Below, in pieces: positions 19,848 through 28,376 of a stretch of DNA of 64,000 nt (positions are counted from its first letter, which is position 1; each line of letters opens with the position of its first letter). The DNA lies in NCBI GenBank assembly GCA_018818835.1, contig JAHIRD010000006.1, forward strand, positions 32,071-96,070. Direction: 5' to 3'. The stretch is from Pseudomonadota bacterium. Lineage in GTDB: Bacteria; Desulfobacterota; Desulfobacteria; Desulfobacterales; Desulfolunaceae. The notes beneath the pieces are model-generated. The model was not told the origin of the DNA. It ran no database searches and worked only from the letters and a program-made list of their open reading frames with translations. The position numbers and the translations under genes are program-made.

Positions 19848-20666
19848 ATGAAAAATAATGATGTTTCCGGAAAAATGGATGCTTTAAAATCCATCATTCA
19901 AAGTCTGGGCCCCATGTCCGTGGCATTTTCCGGTGGTGTTGACAGCACCTTTCTCTTGGCCTTTGCCCATGAAATTATCGGGGAAAAGGTCCAGGCCATC
20001 ATCGCCAGGAGCCCGGTTTTTCCAAAGGATGAGGATGATGCAGCACATGTATTCCTCAAAAAAAAAGGGATTTGCTATCATGTTGTTGAGCCTGAGTTGA
20101 TGACGAACGACGAATTTATCCGTAATGATAAAAACAGGTGCTATGTCTGCAAGAAAATTTTATTCAAGGAAATTTTTCAAACAGCGTTAAAAACAGGAAA
20201 AAACGTCGTGGTCCACGGGGTTAATATCGATGACTTTAAGGATTATCGGCCTGGTTTGAAGGCAGCGGATGAAATGGGTGTCCTGAGTCCGCTTGTGGAT
20301 GCGGGATTCACAAAACAGGATATTCGTGATGCCTCGCGGATGATGGGACTCCCCACGGCAGATAAACCGTCCATGGCCTGCCTTGCCAGCAGGATTCCAT
20401 ATGGGGATGTTTTAAGCCTTGAAATGTTAGGCCGTGTGGAACGATCCGAGGCATTGCTCACAAAGCTGGGCTTTATTGGGGTAAGGGCACGGCATCACGG
20501 GGTTCTTGTCAGGCTTGAAATCCCCGGGAAGGACTTTGGAAGACTCCTTGGGGAAGACATCAGGAAGACCGTGGTAAGCGGTCTGAAAGAGCTGGGGTAT
20601 CTCCATATTGCATTGGATCTGGAAGGGTATACTCAAGGCAGCATGAACCGCATGCTTTCCCTGTGA
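19848..20666 (+). CDS. larE: LarE, sulfur transferase for the nickel-pincer cofactor
   Basis: 272 residues. An N-terminal PP-loop SGGVDS (28-33) adenylates the substrate. The sacrificial-sulfur cysteine of LarE lies at Cys178 in PSMACLASR. Two further cysteines (Cys98 and Cys101, RCYVCK) match the three-Cys LarE type, which is reported to carry a 4Fe-4S cluster and recycle sulfur rather than destroy its own cysteine. LarE turns the carboxylates of the pyridinium precursor into thiocarboxylates; LarC (36883-38067 here) then inserts nickel. larA and larB are not in the window. A repeat element begins exactly at its stop codon. Confidence 0.88.
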   Translation: MKNNDVSGKMDALKSIIQSLGPMSVAFSGGVDSTFLLAFAHEIIGEKVQAIIARSPVFPKDEDDAAHVFLKKKGICYHVVEPELMTNDEFIRNDKNRCYVCKKILFKEIFQTALKTGKNVVVHGVNIDDFKDYRPGLKAADEMGVLSPLVDAGFTKQDIRDASRMMGLPTADKPSMACLASRIPYGDVLSLEMLGRVERSEALLTKLGFIGVRARHHGVLVRLEIPGKDFGRLLGEDIRKTVVSGLKELGYLHIALDLEGYTQGSMNRMLSL

Positions 20667-20760
20667 TGGCGTCGTAAAAAGTCCCCTATGCGGCGGCGTT
20701 ATCGTGTTTGGCCTATGGACCTTTTCCATAGCCATCCACCGACTTTTTACGAGTTCATCA
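20665..20760. repeat. Dispersed inverted-repeat element, copy B
   Basis: Starts GATGGCGTCGTAAAAAGTC, overlapping the larE stop codon, and ends GACTTTTTACGAGTTCATCA. The inside holds a second hairpin (CTATGGACCTTTTCCATAG). The right half is shared with the degenerate copy at 39529-39581. Confidence 0.8.
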
Positions 20761-20763
20761 CTA

Positions 20764-20808
20764 AAAAAGCGTCAAGCAGAACGGTGATGGTTTTGCATGA
20801 CGCTTTTT
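20764..20808. terminator. Bidirectional terminator between larE and the TPR gene
   Basis: Stem AAAAAGCGTCA (20764-20774) pairs with TGACGCTTTTT (20798-20808), giving a T-run on either strand. It sits between two convergent genes. Confidence 0.75.
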
Positions 20809-20823
20809 AAGGGTTCATCAAGA

Positions 20824-21573
20824 TTAAAGTTTTGCTTGAAGCTCGTTGCTCCATTTGGTGAAAAAGGGACTGTCCGTTTTAAACGTGGAAAGTATCTGAC
20901 GCGCTTCTTCCTTATTCTTTTTGCCGCCCAGATCAATCAGAAGTTCGGAAATATAGACGAAACTTTCAGGCTCCTTGCCGAAGAATTCAGTGGACTGGAA
21001 TTCTCTGTAGTATTCCAGTGCTTTTTTCTTCTTGGCCAGGGGCCAGGGAAGAACAGACCAGAAACGGCCCATTCCAAGAACCGCTCCGGAATTATCGTAG
21101 TTTTTGTCAAGCTCAAGAACCTTTTCAAAACTGGTCTGGGTTTTATCTTTCAGCCCTTCTTTGAGTGCCGTCAGAATGCTGACTCCGTCAGCATAAATTC
21201 CCACATTTAATGCGAAATAATAATAACCATCGGGTTGATCCGGCTTCATGTCAATGGCTTTCTGAGCATAGGTCATGCCTTCTTTCCCTATTTGGGCACA
21301 GATTTTTTTCCAGCCATCCACGCTATTTTTCTGGGCTGTATATGCATAAAATCGCAAGGCCTTGGCACATTTCCAGGTGGCATCGTAATTGTCCGGTTCA
21401 GTTTCAAGGATCTGCTTATAAATGTTGGCAGCGGCAAGATAGTCGTCCATACTCCCGCTTTTGGACTTGGACAAACCATCGGCCTGGCTCATCAACTCAG
21501 CCGTATCTGCATGGACAGATGAAAGGCTGAGTAACAGGAAAGAGAATACAAATAGGTAAATGATTTTTTTCAA
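20824..21573 (-). CDS. Exported TPR protein
   Basis: 249 residues with a cleavable signal peptide (cut probably after VHA). The body is helical with TPR-like pairs: an AANIYKQILETEPDN unit, an AQKAIDMKPDQPDG unit, and a KVLELDKNYDNSGA unit. The layout resembles the TatT-like/TRAP-associated periplasmic TPR family. No transport genes sit next to it, so the partner is unknown. The 5' side faces the LolA-like gene in the same direction. Confidence 0.7.
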   Translation of the reverse strand: MKKIIYLFVFSFLLLSLSSVHADTAELMSQADGLSKSKSGSMDDYLAAANIYKQILETEPDNYDATWKCAKALRFYAYTAQKNSVDGWKKICAQIGKEGMTYAQKAIDMKPDQPDGYYYFALNVGIYADGVSILTALKEGLKDKTQTSFEKVLELDKNYDNSGAVLGMGRFWSVLPWPLAKKKKALEYYREFQSTEFFGKEPESFVYISELLIDLGGKKNKEEARQILSTFKTDSPFFTKWSNELQAKL

Positions 21574-21775
21574 GGTGACCTCCTTACATGAACGTTAAGT
21601 AGAACGTTTGTGCTGACCGTGGCCTTCATGATTGCCGCCCATCCGCGATTTTTGACATTATGGGGGTATATAGAAGGTTTATAGATGTGTACGCAATCTA
21701 TGCATATGATCGTTGTTCAATATCATAGAATGGTATTTTTGCAATTATTTTTTACAGGGAAGTCCCCGTTCAAAT

Positions 21776-21841
21776 GACATAGGTCCCATAGGTCTTATGA
21801 GTCCCATACGTCCTATGGGACCTATAAGTCCTATTATTCCC
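21776..21841. repeat. GGTCCCATA-type tandem repeat, locus 1
   Basis: About seven 9-bp units of GGTCCCATA, AGTCCCATA and their reverse (CCTATGGGA) in direct and inverted order, able to fold into hairpins (GTCCCAT...ATGGGAC). It lies just downstream of the LolA-like gene. Three related loci occur in the window. Confidence 0.75.
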
Positions 21842-21847
21842 ATCGTA

Positions 21848-22657
21848 TCAAAGACCTTTTTCAAGCCTTCTTTTGGAAAATATGTCATCGGCAAGGTTCT
21901 GATTGAATGCAACCTGGCTGATGGTGATGTCTGTTTTGTGAACAACGTCATCACCGCGTTTTTTGATTACCTTGATGCTCAGGCTGACCCATATCCCTTC
22001 AATTTTCTGAAGATCATCAAAATCAATTAGCTTGATATAATCTCCTTCGGTTGTCCAGGCTTTAATCCGGGTGACCATATAATTGTCCTGCCTGATAGCA
22101 TAAATGGATTTTTTGTACCCTGTTTCATCCATGACTTTTTCGGAACGGGGCGTGGATTCAATCAACCAACACTGGGCTCCTTTAAGATCAAGTTCCTTGA
22201 GGAGTTTGAAATCGTAGTCCGGCAACTCACGGGAACTCATATCCGAATAGTTCATGTCCGAACCCATGAAACTTCCATTCTTGTCATTGGATGCAATGCG
22301 CTTGGATTTTCCCAGGGCTGGCAGGTAAAGGAACTGGTCGTCATCTTTTGTGGGGTCATCATAATCAAGGGTGAGAAATCCTGTGTTTTTGATACTGGGC
22401 GGATCCACGATGAACATGATGGTATGGGTGTCCTTGCCATGGTCCTTGGAAAAAATTTTGAAATATTTTTTTCTCTCATCGTTGTTCTTATCGATGAGGA
22501 CCATAAGCATGTCATTGGTGCGATTGTCGCCATTATCCCTGTCGTCGACCTTCTGCATGATCTCACGGGCTTTGGGATCATCGGCAAAAGAGAAGGCAGG
22601 GGTAATCAGGGTCATGGTGATCATGAGGATGAAAAGGGTGGCCAGATGTTTTTGCAT
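21848..22657 (-). CDS. LolA-like outer-membrane lipoprotein-sorting protein
   Basis: 269 residues with a signal peptide ending near FSFA. The fold matches the LolA-like sorting family (PF17131 type): an early stretch on REIMQKVDDRDNGDN, an MFIVDPPSIKNTGFLTLDY segment, then a YLPALGKSKRIASNDKNGSF block followed by DMSSR and a C-terminal KTDITIS strand. In other bacteria these proteins often go with RND (MmpL-like) exporters that carry hydrophobic cargo; no exporter gene lies beside it here. It has a plausible promoter at 22778-22806. Confidence 0.8.
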   Translation of the reverse strand: MQKHLATLFILMITMTLITPAFSFADDPKAREIMQKVDDRDNGDNRTNDMLMVLIDKNNDERKKYFKIFSKDHGKDTHTIMFIVDPPSIKNTGFLTLDYDDPTKDDDQFLYLPALGKSKRIASNDKNGSFMGSDMNYSDMSSRELPDYDFKLLKELDLKGAQCWLIESTPRSEKVMDETGYKKSIYAIRQDNYMVTRIKAWTTEGDYIKLIDFDDLQKIEGIWVSLSIKVIKKRGDDVVHKTDITISQVAFNQNLADDIFSKRRLEKGL

Positions 22658-22777
22658 ACAAGGTCTCCAATGTGAATGTGTTGCCGGTCCAAAGATCTGT
22701 CTGATAGCTTTTTTTTATTGATGCCAAGGGTGTTTCGGGTTCGTGTCTGTTTGAACCAGATGTTAAACTCTTGGGTA

Positions 22778-22806
22778 GAATTATGGTGGATGGGGGAAAA
22801 TGTCAA
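22778..22806 (-). promoter_or_regulatory. Promoter of the LolA-like gene
   Basis: Minus-strand -35 TTGACA (22801-22806), 17-bp spacer, -10 TAATTC (22778-22783), about 120 bp before the start codon. Confidence 0.5.
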
Positions 22807-22897
22807 GTTCAACCTGGGTTTAGGGAATCTATGAGGAGTTAATTTTGTGTTTGAAAATGTCTGTGTACAGCCTTAATAAAGATTTTATGTATTCATC

Positions 22898-22936
22898 AAA
22901 AAAAACCGGGTTCCCAAGGGGGATGGGAACCCGGAT
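22898..22936 (-). terminator. Strong terminator of the riboswitch transcript
   Basis: Minus strand: a 10-bp stem CCGGGTTCCC/GGGAACCCGG (22925-22934 and 22906-22915) followed by eight T. It lies about 240 bp downstream of the predicted start of the riboswitch RNA, with no gene between. Confidence 0.85.
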
Positions 22937-23094
22937 AATCGGCAAGCTAAGGCAGCCCTGCTACCATGTCTCTATACACTTTCCAGGATTTACAAACTAT
23001 TCTTTCGAGATCATTATTTTTTTTACGTTGATGTTAGATGAATCTGCCTTGTTTATTAACAAAACGATTCGTTTAAAATCGATCTCTACTTAAA

Positions 23095-23175
23095 TTAAAC
23101 CCGAACGTTAATGTTATAAAGGGTTAGGCCAGTGGCTTTGCGTCCCACTCTTTCGGGTGGTTTGCTTTTAGCTTG
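23095..23175 (-). ncRNA. Cyclic di-GMP-I (GEMM-I) riboswitch
   Basis: The minus strand at 23165-23124 carries the diagnostic GEMM-I core: GCAAACC, a short stem with a GAAA loop, GTGGGACGCAAAGCCAC, then GGCCTAA. This closely matches the Vibrio cholerae Vc2 aptamer over the P2 region and the ligand-binding junction. The second arm (after CCTAA, to about 23095) is shorter and less like the consensus. An excellent promoter sits directly upstream and a terminator about 150 nt downstream. No open frame with a ribosome site lies between aptamer and terminator, so the controlled element is unclear; read-through would reach the LolA-like gene. Confidence 0.85.
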
Positions 23176-23180
23176 ATTCC

Positions 23181-23209
23181 ATTATAATGGGCTTCTTTGG
23201 GGAAATCAA
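23181..23209 (-). promoter_or_regulatory. Promoter of the c-di-GMP riboswitch RNA
   Basis: Minus-strand -35 TTGATT (23204-23209), exactly 17 bp, then a perfect -10 TATAAT (23181-23186). Transcription would start near 23174, at the edge of the aptamer. Confidence 0.7.
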
Positions 23210-23277
23210 GAGAAATTGTCAATAAAACTTTGTTCTTTTTAAGGGACAAAGTCTCGAAGGGGTATCGTGATTTAAGG

Positions 23278-24012
23278 TTATGTATTTGCACGAAAATATA
23301 AAGATAATCCGGGAATGAGCCGTTTGGTGACACAGAGGCTGAACAGATGCGAAAACTTATAGAGTCCTTCATGGGTGAGATTGAAACGGCTTTTTCGCAA
23401 ATCATGGCAGCCCACAGGAATCTCCATAATACGTTTTTCATCGTGATAGGCACTGAAAAGAATCAGAACCACATAAAAGGTATGGCTGTCCAAAAAAGGG
23501 AGATAGGGGAGAATGGCCGATTTTCGGTAAGCTTTGGCTGCAATGGAATAGTCACTGTATGAAATCCCCAGCAGAACTTCTGCAGAGTAGATAAAGATTC
23601 GGCTGGCGGCTTTCCGGAGGAGTGATCGCTTCTGGTTCCCGTTTTTCTTTGACCCCACCACCACATGGACACGGGACAGGAGATGATAGGCTGTTTCAAT
23701 AAATGAAAGGTCAATGGAAAGATCCATATCCACCGTGATGATACGGTCGAAACTGGCGATTTTTACACCCAGAGCAAAGGCACGGCCAACGCCTTTCCGG
23801 GGAAGGTGGAAAAATCGGACATAAGGTCGTTTTTTTTCAAGTGATTCAAGGATAGCGCACGTACGGTCCGTTGATCCGTTGCTTCCGATGATGATTTCAA
23901 AGGGAAGACCCAGGGTTTCAAGGTGGGTTGCCAGGATTTGGATATGGCTTTCTATAAGGGATTCTTCATTGAAAACCGGAATAAAGATAGATAAGCCGGG
24001 TATCTGGGTCAT
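23278..24012 (-). CDS. Family 2 glycosyltransferase
   Basis: About 244 residues of a GT-A fold. It opens with LSIFIPVFNEE, has IIGSNGSTDRT for nucleotide binding, and the metal-binding DxD-like segment TVDMDLS. It resembles dolichol-phosphate-mannose synthase-type enzymes that charge a lipid carrier. The start at 24012 overlaps the stop of the upstream membrane-protein gene (ATGA), so the two are translationally coupled. It probably supplies a sugar for an envelope pathway with that partner. Confidence 0.82.
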   Translation of the reverse strand: MTQIPGLSIFIPVFNEESLIESHIQILATHLETLGLPFEIIIGSNGSTDRTCAILESLEKKRPYVRFFHLPRKGVGRAFALGVKIASFDRIITVDMDLSIDLSFIETAYHLLSRVHVVVGSKKNGNQKRSLLRKAASRIFIYSAEVLLGISYSDYSIAAKAYRKSAILPYLPFLDSHTFYVVLILFSAYHDEKRIMEIPVGCHDLRKSRFNLTHEGLYKFSHLFSLCVTKRLIPGLSLYFRANT

Positions 24013-26615
24013 GGTTGTCTGCTTTCGTGTAAACGGGCCAGGGCTTCCGGAGCCCAAGGGCTCTGAAAATAATCCCGGGCAAGTTGTCTGAAATACGTCA
24101 TGGCCATGGTTTCATCTCCGGATTTTTGACAGCATAATCCCATGTGGAAGAGGGCTTCGGCAGATCGTCTGCTTTCTGGGTAGTCCAGGACAAGGTCTTT
24201 AAAAACTCTGAGACTTTGATCCCATTCCCCGACATTAAAATAACACAAGGCAAGATGAAAGCACGCGTCATCGGAAATCATGGTTTCAGGATACCGTGTG
24301 ACCACATCCTTAAACATGGATTTTGCCTGGGTATAATCCTTTTCGGAAAAAAGTTTCAGGGCTTTGATGTACTGGGGAACAGGATAGGACGGCGGCAGAA
24401 AAAAAAGAGCCGTAAGTAGCATAACAAGACTTGATGACCCCACGACCAGAACGCAAATCCAGCCGGGGGCTTGGGCCGAATCAGGCCTCAAGAGGTCAGT
24501 TTTTCGTCCTGCTGTGAAAAATAAAAGGATGGGTATCAGGCAAAGGCTCAGGATGGAGACGATCAGGCCCGTATGCTCAATCATGGAGGCTTCATAATAA
24601 AGACGAACCGTGGATGATGTGGGATAAACCAGCATGAAGCCGGGTGATGCCAGGTAGATTTTATCCGCGCCTCTAACGTGCCAGTTGGGATGATAAGACA
24701 CCTTGACAAGTAAGGGCTGGCCAGGGGTGGCCTGATCAATAAGGATCTCATCCTGGGATAAGCGGGCCGAGATTTTTTTCAGTGCCTTGTCCAGGGCAAT
24801 GGGCCGGAGATGCTCGATTTTGGTAGGGTCAATGGGTGTCATACGCTCCAGATCTATGGGATCAGGATGGGTGGTATACACCAGGGGAATGGACAGGTTG
24901 CCTTTTCTGAACCAGGTGAAGAACAGACGTCTGAAATCTCCTTGGACCAAAAGGGCAGGTTTGAATGGCAGAGCCTCCACATACCCGCTCCCTATATCCG
25001 CAAGATCGAACACCATAAAGGGGCCGGATTGATATCCAAGGGTATAGGCTGGGTTTTCAAGGGCTGCCTTCTGGGTTCCGGGCTCTGTCAGTATAATCTG
25101 TCCCACATGAAAAAGGCGAAGATGTTGAATCGCACGATTGAGATCCAGGCCAGGGTAGACATAATCCGCAAAGGGCGTGGAGGGATGGGCCGATATTTCC
25201 GCCTGGATGTAATAAATATAGGGAGACAGAAGGCTTGCCTGGATGTATAGGCCTTCTAAGGTGCTTCTGCCGCTGAAGAAGGGCAAGGACTCAAAGGCCC
25301 TTATACTGCCTGCCTTTTCATAGAGGGGGCTGTGCTCATAGACGACCCTTGGATCGTTCTCAGAGCCCTTCAGATAGCTTGTTACAGCAAGAAAATCTCC
25401 ATAAAGGGGCATGTTCTCGAACCCTTTGAAATTGTGCATGGACCAGTCCCTGATATGCACTTCCCGGCTATGAATCCAGGCAAAGGTCGAGAACAGAAAA
25501 AAGACCATAAAACAGGCCGATGACGTTTTTTCCCATGGCAGATGTTTGAACACAAAGGCCCCGGAAATGATCAGGAAAAATTGAAAAAAAGGCAGGAAAC
25601 GCACATCCACAAGATTAAAACGGTAGCCCAGGGCATAGAGCAAAAGACCCGTTAGGGCCAGATAAGCAACAAAAAAGGGGGCGGCATCCAAGGGTTTTTG
25701 CCTGTCCCCAGGGCTGAGACGTCGGATAAAAATGGATATGACCGGGGCGGCAAGGGACAAAAGCATAAAGGGCCGGATCAGGACTGGGAAAACCTGGTCC
25801 AGGACCTGGTTCAGGTCCGAAAAAATCCAGATAAATCCGAATTTTGTGGTCAAGGGCATGTGTGCCATAAGGGGAAAGAGCCAGAAGGCCATGAGGCCTA
25901 TGGCCAAACCGTGGATCAGGATCAGATCAATGAGGTGTCTGATGAACCGTCCGGGTGTAAGCAAAAAGTACAGGGATCCGAATCCTGCAAAAAGAAGGGC
26001 GTAGCCATGGCTGAACCCCGTGAGGCATAAAAGCAGGGCGCATGATACATAACGGGGTTTTTCATGGAAATGATTGTACAAGACGCCAAGAAACAGGACA
26101 GCCAGGGAAAAGCCCAGGGCATAACAAAAGGTGCCGGAAAGGGTGGACAGGATATTGCCGCCCCAGATGGACTGGCCTTCCATGAAAAGAAACGCAAGGC
26201 TTGAAATTGCTCCGGCCAGGCAGACCGCCTTGGTTTGTTTCAGTTGATGGAAAAAGAACCATGTGGCCCATGGCAGGGTGAGAACGCCTATAATCGTAAC
26301 CAGCTTGAATGCGATGGTCAGAGGTAGGAACCATGAGAGTCCTGCCATGATAAGGAAGGGCAGGAAAAAATAATTTTGAAGCATGGAAAAACCACCCAGA
26401 TTTCCCATGCACCATCCGGTCAGGTTTCCTTTGGGCAGAAGCTGGTGTTTGAGATACCATGCCGTGAAAACATGGGATGCCGTGTCTCCTCCGGTTTCGG
26501 TGCTGTTCAAAAATACAAGGGAGGGGGTGAGAAAATAAAGAGTGAACCCGGATATCATGACGAGAACGATGCAATCAAAAAGGCGGTTGGTCCATGTGGC
26601 TGGGGTCGTGGCCAT
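24009..26615 (-). CDS. Large polytopic membrane protein (PTPS-related/YfhO-like) with C-terminal TPRs
   Basis: 868 residues. About 10-395 hold a dozen or so transmembrane helices, with GGDTASHVF in the first periplasmic loop, a motif shared by GT-C-like 6-pyruvoyl-tetrahydropterin-synthase-related membrane proteins. About 395-700 are a soluble extracytoplasmic domain. Two more helices follow near 690-750, and about 760-860 are TPR-type helices (LFSEKDYTQAKSMFKDVV). The fold family includes lipid-linked-sugar glycosyltransferases, which fits coupling to the downstream GT2. The TPR tail is an unusual addition. Confidence 0.75.
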   Translation of the reverse strand: MATTPATWTNRLFDCIVLVMISGFTLYFLTPSLVFLNSTETGGDTASHVFTAWYLKHQLLPKGNLTGWCMGNLGGFSMLQNYFFLPFLIMAGLSWFLPLTIAFKLVTIIGVLTLPWATWFFFHQLKQTKAVCLAGAISSLAFLFMEGQSIWGGNILSTLSGTFCYALGFSLAVLFLGVLYNHFHEKPRYVSCALLLCLTGFSHGYALLFAGFGSLYFLLTPGRFIRHLIDLILIHGLAIGLMAFWLFPLMAHMPLTTKFGFIWIFSDLNQVLDQVFPVLIRPFMLLSLAAPVISIFIRRLSPGDRQKPLDAAPFFVAYLALTGLLLYALGYRFNLVDVRFLPFFQFFLIISGAFVFKHLPWEKTSSACFMVFFLFSTFAWIHSREVHIRDWSMHNFKGFENMPLYGDFLAVTSYLKGSENDPRVVYEHSPLYEKAGSIRAFESLPFFSGRSTLEGLYIQASLLSPYIYYIQAEISAHPSTPFADYVYPGLDLNRAIQHLRLFHVGQIILTEPGTQKAALENPAYTLGYQSGPFMVFDLADIGSGYVEALPFKPALLVQGDFRRLFFTWFRKGNLSIPLVYTTHPDPIDLERMTPIDPTKIEHLRPIALDKALKKISARLSQDEILIDQATPGQPLLVKVSYHPNWHVRGADKIYLASPGFMLVYPTSSTVRLYYEASMIEHTGLIVSILSLCLIPILLFFTAGRKTDLLRPDSAQAPGWICVLVVGSSSLVMLLTALFFLPPSYPVPQYIKALKLFSEKDYTQAKSMFKDVVTRYPETMISDDACFHLALCYFNVGEWDQSLRVFKDLVLDYPESRRSAEALFHMGLCCQKSGDETMAMTYFRQLARDYFQSPWAPEALARLHESRQP

Positions 26616-26831
26616 GGAGAATATGAAATCCTAACTTGAAATTTTAATCTGCAGCTGATATTATTCTAAAAAAAATGACTCATCAGTTATCCAATCCCTT
26701 ATTATTCCATTGTTACACATGATTTTCAATTGATTTCCCAGGATGTCCTGACCCAAGGGCACATTCGGCAAACAAATAACGCAGCCGAAATCATAGCCAG
26801 GGGATATTCCCAAACAGTATGGGGGCGCATT

Positions 26832-28376
26832 GTGAACACAAAGATCATATCTGAGATGGCGGCAACGTATTTCTTGGTGAGCATGATGGTTGCGTTGGCC
26901 TTGCCTGTCCAGGCTGAACAGGGCGGTCTGGGTATGAATTATTTTGTGGATGGCCTTGAGGCCTATGACAATGGGGATTATGATACGGCCTTGAACGCCT
27001 TTGGTCAGGCCATTGAAATGGACGGTGGGAATCTTCAGTTTCAGTATTATTCGGCCCTGGCTTACAGCAAAATGGGAAAAGAAAAAGAGGCCGGTTCAAT
27101 TTTTTCCGCCATTGTGGCCAGGGAACCCCAGGCCTACAACCATGTGTTTTTTGATCTTGCAGGGATCTATATCCGCCAGAAAGACTATGACAGGGCCAGA
27201 AAAACACTCGACGATGCAGAACGGGCAGTCCCTGACAATCCGAGGGCCTCTATGGAAAAAGGATATCTGGCAAGGGCCATGAAGGATTTCAAAGGGGCCG
27301 AGGTGAATTTCAAACGGGCCATGGAACTGAATTCACAGCTGGCCCAGGTTGTGTACTATGAGATGGGGTTGATCCACCTTGAAATCAGGCAGTTCGATTC
27401 GGCAAAGGACATGTTTCGGAAGGCTGTGGCCCTTGGGCCGGATTCGGACATAGCACGTGCGGCAAAGCAAGCCCTTGAAAACATCGGAGGTATGAAACGG
27501 TCAGCCAAACCCTGGCATCTTGTTTCGTCACTGGGTTGGGCCTATGACAGCAATATCCCCAACGATCCCTTGGATCTTCCGGGAATTTCAACCACACCGG
27601 CCACGGACCTGGGAGACCAATACCAGACTTTTGCGCTGAACGGGTATTATCGTATCGCATTTAAAAACGCCATGACACTGGATACAGGATACCTTTTCTC
27701 CTATCTGAATTACAGTGACCCGGACAATGAGTCATCCATGGGAAATAGTCCCTATGTCCGGTTGAGTTACTCGAAGAAAAATTGGACTGGGGATCTCAGA
27801 TACAGTTATGGGTATTATTCCGCTGACGGTCATAGTAAGCAGATGCAGCATGCCCTGGCTCCCACGATTGTTTTTTTTGAGCCCTGGGACATGCAGACTG
27901 TTTGTGGTCTGGTCTATCAAGACAAGGACTATCTGGATGACGGACTGACCCCCGATGCCACCCACCTGGCCCTTAAAATCAAACAAGGATTCAAAATTCC
28001 TGGTAAAGCCATCACCCCCATGATCGGCGTCACCTTTGGAGATGAAAATGCCGATACCGACGCCTCGTCATACCGTTATTTCGAAACCATGGCAGGGGTC
28101 TCCCTGGCTTTGCCCTATGGAATCGGTGGGGATTTTTCCTTTACCGATATCCGTTCAACCTATGATGTGACCTATGGGTCCAGTAAAAGAAAAGACACGG
28201 GTTATATGATTTCAGCCCTGTTTTCAAAGAAGGTGGTGGATGCTGTGACAGCCCGTTTATTTTATCTTTACGTGAAAAACGATTCCAATGTGATGACCTC
28301 GTCAATGGCCCCGGATTATGATCCTTATGAGTATGAAAAGCATATTGTGCAGATCCAGATGGAGGTGACCCTGTGA
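26832..28376 (+). CDS. TPR plus outer-membrane beta-barrel protein
   Basis: About 515 residues. A signal peptide ends near PVQA. About 40-215 are TPR repeats (ALNAFGQAIEMD, ARKTLDDAERAV, AEVNFKRAMELN). The rest consists of alternating strands that look like a C-terminal barrel of the Slam/DUF560 kind, with an aromatic-rich late strand. The start is uncertain: the frame is open from ATG 26730, but GTG 26832 or ATG 26856 put the signal peptide at the N terminus. It heads an operon with the FecR and beta-helix genes; its stop overlaps the next start. Confidence 0.7.
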   Translation: MNTKIISEMAATYFLVSMMVALALPVQAEQGGLGMNYFVDGLEAYDNGDYDTALNAFGQAIEMDGGNLQFQYYSALAYSKMGKEKEAGSIFSAIVAREPQAYNHVFFDLAGIYIRQKDYDRARKTLDDAERAVPDNPRASMEKGYLARAMKDFKGAEVNFKRAMELNSQLAQVVYYEMGLIHLEIRQFDSAKDMFRKAVALGPDSDIARAAKQALENIGGMKRSAKPWHLVSSLGWAYDSNIPNDPLDLPGISTTPATDLGDQYQTFALNGYYRIAFKNAMTLDTGYLFSYLNYSDPDNESSMGNSPYVRLSYSKKNWTGDLRYSYGYYSADGHSKQMQHALAPTIVFFEPWDMQTVCGLVYQDKDYLDDGLTPDATHLALKIKQGFKIPGKAITPMIGVTFGDENADTDASSYRYFETMAGVSLALPYGIGGDFSFTDIRSTYDVTYGSSKRKDTGYMISALFSKKVVDAVTARLFYLYVKNDSNVMTSSMAPDYDPYEYEKHIVQIQMEVTL

